A stretch of DNA of 8,563 nt from CAVOBC01 sp963693635 (GTDB taxonomy: Bacteria; Pseudomonadota; Gammaproteobacteria; Pseudomonadales; Azotimanducaceae). This document shows positions 7,301-8,563 of the stretch, piece after piece. Every line of letters starts with the position of its first letter. The stretch's first letter is position 1. The notes under the pieces were generated by a model that was not told where the DNA came from, searched no databases, and worked only from the letters and a program-made list of their open reading frames with translations. Location: assembly GCA_963693635.1 (NCBI GenBank), contig CAVOBC010000201.1, positions 1 through 8,563 on the forward strand. The letters are read 5' to 3'. A program made the position numbers and the translations under genes.

Positions 7301-7759
7301 CAGCGCGCCGAGCGTAACGATCAGTGCCGCGGGACCGGCGACCTGAATGATCTCGCGACCGGGAATAACCCGGGACACCGGATGTTCTGCGAGCGCTTGC
7401 TCGACCTGCCCGGCAAGAATCGGCGTCATCGGTGACGGCACGTCACGCTGCCGAACGTCATACCAGGTGGTCAGGCGGCCCGTGAGTTGCGGTATCCGGC
7501 CCTCCACCGGCATCACCGCAGCGGCGGCTGACACGCTTCGAGAAACCAGGATCGCCATGCCGGCGACAAGCGCGAGGTAGATCAGGACCCGGGACGCGAC
7601 AATCCAGCCGCCCGCAGGCACCAGCCAGACGTGCATGGCGGACAAAGTGAACGTAAGCGCAGCGAGCAGAACGACCAGGCCAAGGCCCACCCGAGCACGC
7701 CCGAGCCACGTCAGGCGCCGCGCGAAGTCGCCAAGATAACCGTCGATCGCTGACATCAT
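4301..7759 (-). CDS. Giant DUF4175-like membrane-anchored protein with long helical/coiled-coil C-terminal half
   Basis: The 1152-residue product resembles the DUF4175 family in architecture and local motifs. Hydrophobic segments lie at about residues 24-46, 52-73 and 138-160. A beta-rich region (about 180-545) follows, with Ig-like strands, a DDYGIDRLALHYAVNG motif (401-416) and KPGDLITFYAEAEDH (515-529). The stretch EIAQRQREIITAAWNL (565-580) opens the helical half, as in Bacteroidota DUF4175 proteins. Residues 570-1130 are mostly long charged helices, broken by a Gln/Ser-rich linker (790-815). Most of the chain after the third segment is probably periplasmic. Low-complexity pieces are nine glycines (555-563) and an acidic ADADADAGEGAGEEE stretch (479-493). 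The start is the ATG at 7759 or 7756; only a weak GGTGGG precedes them. In other bacteria such genes often sit beside MoxR, DUF58 and VWA genes, which are absent here. The molecular function is unknown; the assignment to DUF4175 rests on recall rather than a search. Confidence 0.78.
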   Translation of the reverse strand: MMSAIDGYLGDFARRLTWLGRARVGLGLVVLLAALTFTLSAMHVWLVPAGGWIVASRVLIYLALVAGMAILVSRSVSAAAAVMPVEGRIPQLTGRLTTWYDVRQRDVPSPMTPILAGQVEQALAEHPVSRVIPGREIIQVAGPAALIVTLGALAIIMGVGPLPLAAQRLWTGDLISASAPRVTVQPGDLVIPRGTDVVIEASVFGFEPGGITLSALFDGSPEWERVEMLRTSVDMASFVLVGVTEDLDYYAGADGVHSQRFHIRVADLPRVTEVSVDIALPAWTGRPAETRPGGAVRALEGSGVTVSATSERSLAGAYLVVNGDAIDAEMVETTLTGQFPVDAAGSWYVAISHEGIQTAISPSYPIAVADDDAPEVSFVWPGSDRQATSIEEVSLLFEAKDDYGIDRLALHYAVNGDAWSRVALVSADDIDRAMNESGPPERDVSGETLLLLEDMRAPGVARTAKSVVDDSRLSSSSADADADAGEGAGEEESAVGDGLRSLFNGFEGAPVRPLKPGDLITFYAEAEDHGQMVKTSLYFIDVRAFDRTYREVQQGGGGGGGGGLEIAQRQREIITAAWNLMNRPDGAKKDRPRVKDRGGLAQQAFEDQVAVLALLQHTLKDQVQTLIDRANARQLTGADEVGGFLAEMSAAIEDMIPAAAQLDDIALEEAIAPAQRALQHLLAAEATMRDVDVSMANNNAGGRGSSGRSLDELVDLELDPERNRYELPQQAGGAEGEAPTDPNWERLSELAARQERLDERRRAGDDTQASRWQQEQLRRELEEFRDQLEQAASEQQQASSSQSQAASEASEASGAARGEDSREPEGSWRGGSRDQRARVLQRLDRAITSLDDETGDGAGERSLEEAVNELRQAEIGDIERVLTDNTRTIDRMITSQNAAIGQLDELARQMREAHENGDTIPYYNFDMTPLADQKDRMLRELATVQGTLREAADRLAEQRPRVATQLDEAADGVATDRLEGRLSYASALYQAGRPLLAAGYELSAQESLSRLREAVDEARSQLGLGTAPRLSPGEQIRDLRQALANAGARNSSRGVEAVAGRVDSLIAGLGERLDTRLSRENYLPLGTGQDNTAALMKLTRERLDLVEAALLYPATDAVRAQEPRDEARNRGQTARYFTDLARESGPSESSGQ
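4306..4327 (-). terminator. GAAA-loop hairpin formed by the last codons of the DUF4175-like gene
   Basis: On the minus strand GGCCCGAGC pairs perfectly with GCTCGGGCC across a GAAA loop, giving nine base pairs closed by a GNRA tetraloop. The structure ends 2 nt before the TGA (4301-4303). No U tract follows, so it is a weak candidate for intrinsic termination. It could mark the mRNA 3' end or a processing site before the PhyH gene, which starts 163 bp downstream. Confidence 0.45.
6071..6097. repeat. GGN trinucleotide run encoding nine glycines
   Basis: Nine consecutive glycine codons (mixed GGC and GGT on the minus strand) form residues 555-563 of the DUF4175-like protein, between the last beta-rich domain and the start of the helical half. 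It looks like a flexible linker. Confidence 0.9.
6309..6326. repeat. Three tandem GCATCC hexamers inside the DUF4175-like gene
   Basis: Three perfect copies, with degenerate copies on both sides, encode the alternating Asp-Ala run at residues 478-485 of the minus-strand protein. Gain or loss of a unit would keep the reading frame. Confidence 0.85.
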
Positions 7760-8076
7760 CCCACCGAAAGAGTGGACGAGGTTCCGATATTAGCGTGTTC
7801 GGGTGTCATAGCGTAGTTGGGACCTGGCCTCGCAGAATTGCGCCTCTTTTCGAGCAGAGGGATGCCCGATTCACAGCGGAGGAATGGTTCCGCACGCAGA
7901 CGATATGACCTCAGGCGGACGGTTGGGCGTCAGCAGATGGCTGCGGGCTTCCGAAGCCCTGGCGGGCGTTCCCCAAAGAAAAACGACTACCGGGAGTTCC
8001 CGGGAGATGCTTACCGGGCAACACGAGCCAAGGATCGGCCTGTCTTCAAACCGGGGGCAAGTGAGACCGCACCCGA
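7760..8076. other. 317-bp intergenic region with no supported gene
   Basis: The gap separates the DUF4252 stop from the DUF4175-like start; both genes are on the minus strand. Plus-strand frames here (from 7817 and from 7884) have Arg/Ser-rich, featureless translations. A TAATAT hexamer (minus strand, 7787-7792) could be a -10 box for the large gene, but the TTGACA-like ATGACA at 7804-7809 is only 11 nt from it. A short inverted repeat CCTCT/AGAGG occurs at 7843-7860. Confidence 0.6.
7990..8003 (-). terminator. Candidate terminator after the DUF4252 gene
   Basis: CCGGGA and TCCCGG form a near-palindromic stem with a 2-nt loop (more realistically a 5-bp stem with a 4-nt loop), 74 nt past the DUF4252 stop. 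On the minus strand it is followed, after TAGTCG, by TTTTTCTTT. The short stem and the 6-nt gap before the T run make it a modest candidate. Confidence 0.35.
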
Positions 8077-8563
8077 CTACTCTCGAACCACAACCAATAG
8101 CGCATCGATATCGAGTGCTGCCATGGTCTTTGAGAACATCTCCGGGCGCAGGTCGCCCATCACGTTGATCATGACCGCCTCCACGCCGTCACTCGCAAAG
8201 AACATCAGGCCCTTGATCGAGGTCGGTGATGTTTTCATAAGGAGATGCAACCGCTCCGGTCCGTCCTGCACGAGCGCGACCGGCTCCCAGGAATCCTCCT
8301 GCAAGCGATCACTGATGCGTTCCATGCGGCCCGCAACCTTGTCCGCATCGCCATTGATTCGATAGACTTTGAAGCGAACGCCATCGAGGTTGCGCAGAAC
8401 GCGCCCGTCTCCTCATCGCCTTCTTCAGTTAACCGCCGCGCGATACGCAGAATCGTCGGCCCGATCGACAGGTTGATTTTGCGGTCAACATCCCACAACC
8501 CCAGCGACCCGAAACGCGCGAACCCGTCATTGCCGCGCGGCGCCATGAGCCCAGCGGCGTGCC
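8077..8563 (-). pseudogene. DUF4252-family gene, split by a one-base frameshift and cut by the window edge
   Basis: Two minus-strand frames together encode one DUF4252 protein. The upstream frame gives GFARFGSLGLWDVDRKINLS, then a helix with ILRIARRLTEEGDEETG. The downstream frame gives VLRNLDGVRFKVYRI, RMERISDRLQEDSWEPVALV, a HLLMK strand, an IKGLMFFASDG strand, MINVMGDLRPEMF, and a final LDIDALLVVVRE. The second frame has a TGA at 8413-8415, so the switch must fall between it and about 8395. One extra G in the GGG at 8404-8406 (CCC on the plus strand) would join them as EETGRVLRNLDG. About 161 residues would then be visible, lacking only a signal peptide, which DUF4252 proteins usually have. 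The frame is open to the right edge (HAAGL precedes the first visible Met at 8546, which has no ribosome site), so the true start lies outside. The function of the family is unknown; it is probably an exported small protein. Confidence 0.8.

Noticed and set aside
5720..7435. Long plus-strand open frame (571 codons) opposite the DUF4175-like gene
   Set aside because: Its translation is Arg/His-rich with no recognisable domain or membrane segment, while the minus strand carries a coherent membrane and coiled-coil protein. High GC makes long antisense frames common.
7787..7809. Promoter for the DUF4175-like gene (ATGACA and TAATAT on the minus strand)
   Set aside because: The two hexamers are 11 nt apart, too close for a sigma-70 promoter.
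7817..8365. Plus-strand frame of 182 codons over the gap and the DUF4252 gene
   Set aside because: The part over 8077-8365 is antisense to clear DUF4252 sequence, and the rest is Arg/Ser-rich and featureless.
8395..8415. Programmed -1 ribosomal frameshift in the DUF4252 gene
   Set aside because: There is no X-XXY-YYZ slippery heptamer in the right frame and no obvious downstream pseudoknot; a simple one-base loss explains it better.

Overview
The window is about 8.6 kb of high-GC bacterial DNA with tight gene packing, ATGA start/stop overlap and recognisable Shine-Dalgarno sites. No taxonomic marker is present. An SCP-x-type thiolase with a DUF35 partner, a COG2159-type amidohydrolase and a PhyH-type dioxygenase fits the catabolic repertoire of environmental Proteobacteria (Gammaproteobacteria most plausible). 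Acidobacteriota or a related high-GC phylum cannot be excluded, because the DUF4175-like and DUF4252 proteins also occur outside Proteobacteria. There are no RNA genes, CRISPR arrays, transposases or phage genes.

Left part (72-4137): a small catabolic neighbourhood. A two-gene operon on the minus strand encodes a thiolase-fold protein (494-1693) and, overlapping it by 4 bp, a zinc-ribbon/OB-fold DUF35 protein (72-497). Divergent from it, across a 294-bp gap with a C/G-rich 13-bp tandem repeat, lies an amidohydrolase-2 family hydrolase on the plus strand (1988-3136). A PhyH-type Fe(II)/2-oxoglutarate dioxygenase on the minus strand (3139-4137) converges on it with only 2 bp between the stop codons. 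Hydroxylation, C-C bond cleavage through a thiolase-fold/DUF35 complex, and a metal-dependent hydrolase or decarboxylase would fit degradation of an acyl-CoA or cyclic substrate. The substrate cannot be read from the sequence.

Right part (4301-8563): envelope-type genes on the minus strand. One very large gene (4301-7759, 1152 codons) encodes a DUF4175-like protein with three N-terminal membrane segments, a beta-rich middle and a long polar helical C-terminal half. Its last codons form a near-perfect hairpin with a GAAA loop. After a 317-bp non-coding gap comes a DUF4252-family gene that runs off the right edge and is split by a one-base frameshift in a short G run (8404-8406). It is either a young pseudogene or an assembly or sequencing error.

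The most useful points for a second look are the thiolase-fold protein that has lost the usual nucleophilic cysteines while keeping its DUF35 partner, the G-quadruplex-prone repeat between the divergent catabolic genes, the frameshifted DUF4252 gene, and the orphan setting of the giant DUF4175-like protein. No clearly new multi-gene system can be demonstrated from this window alone.
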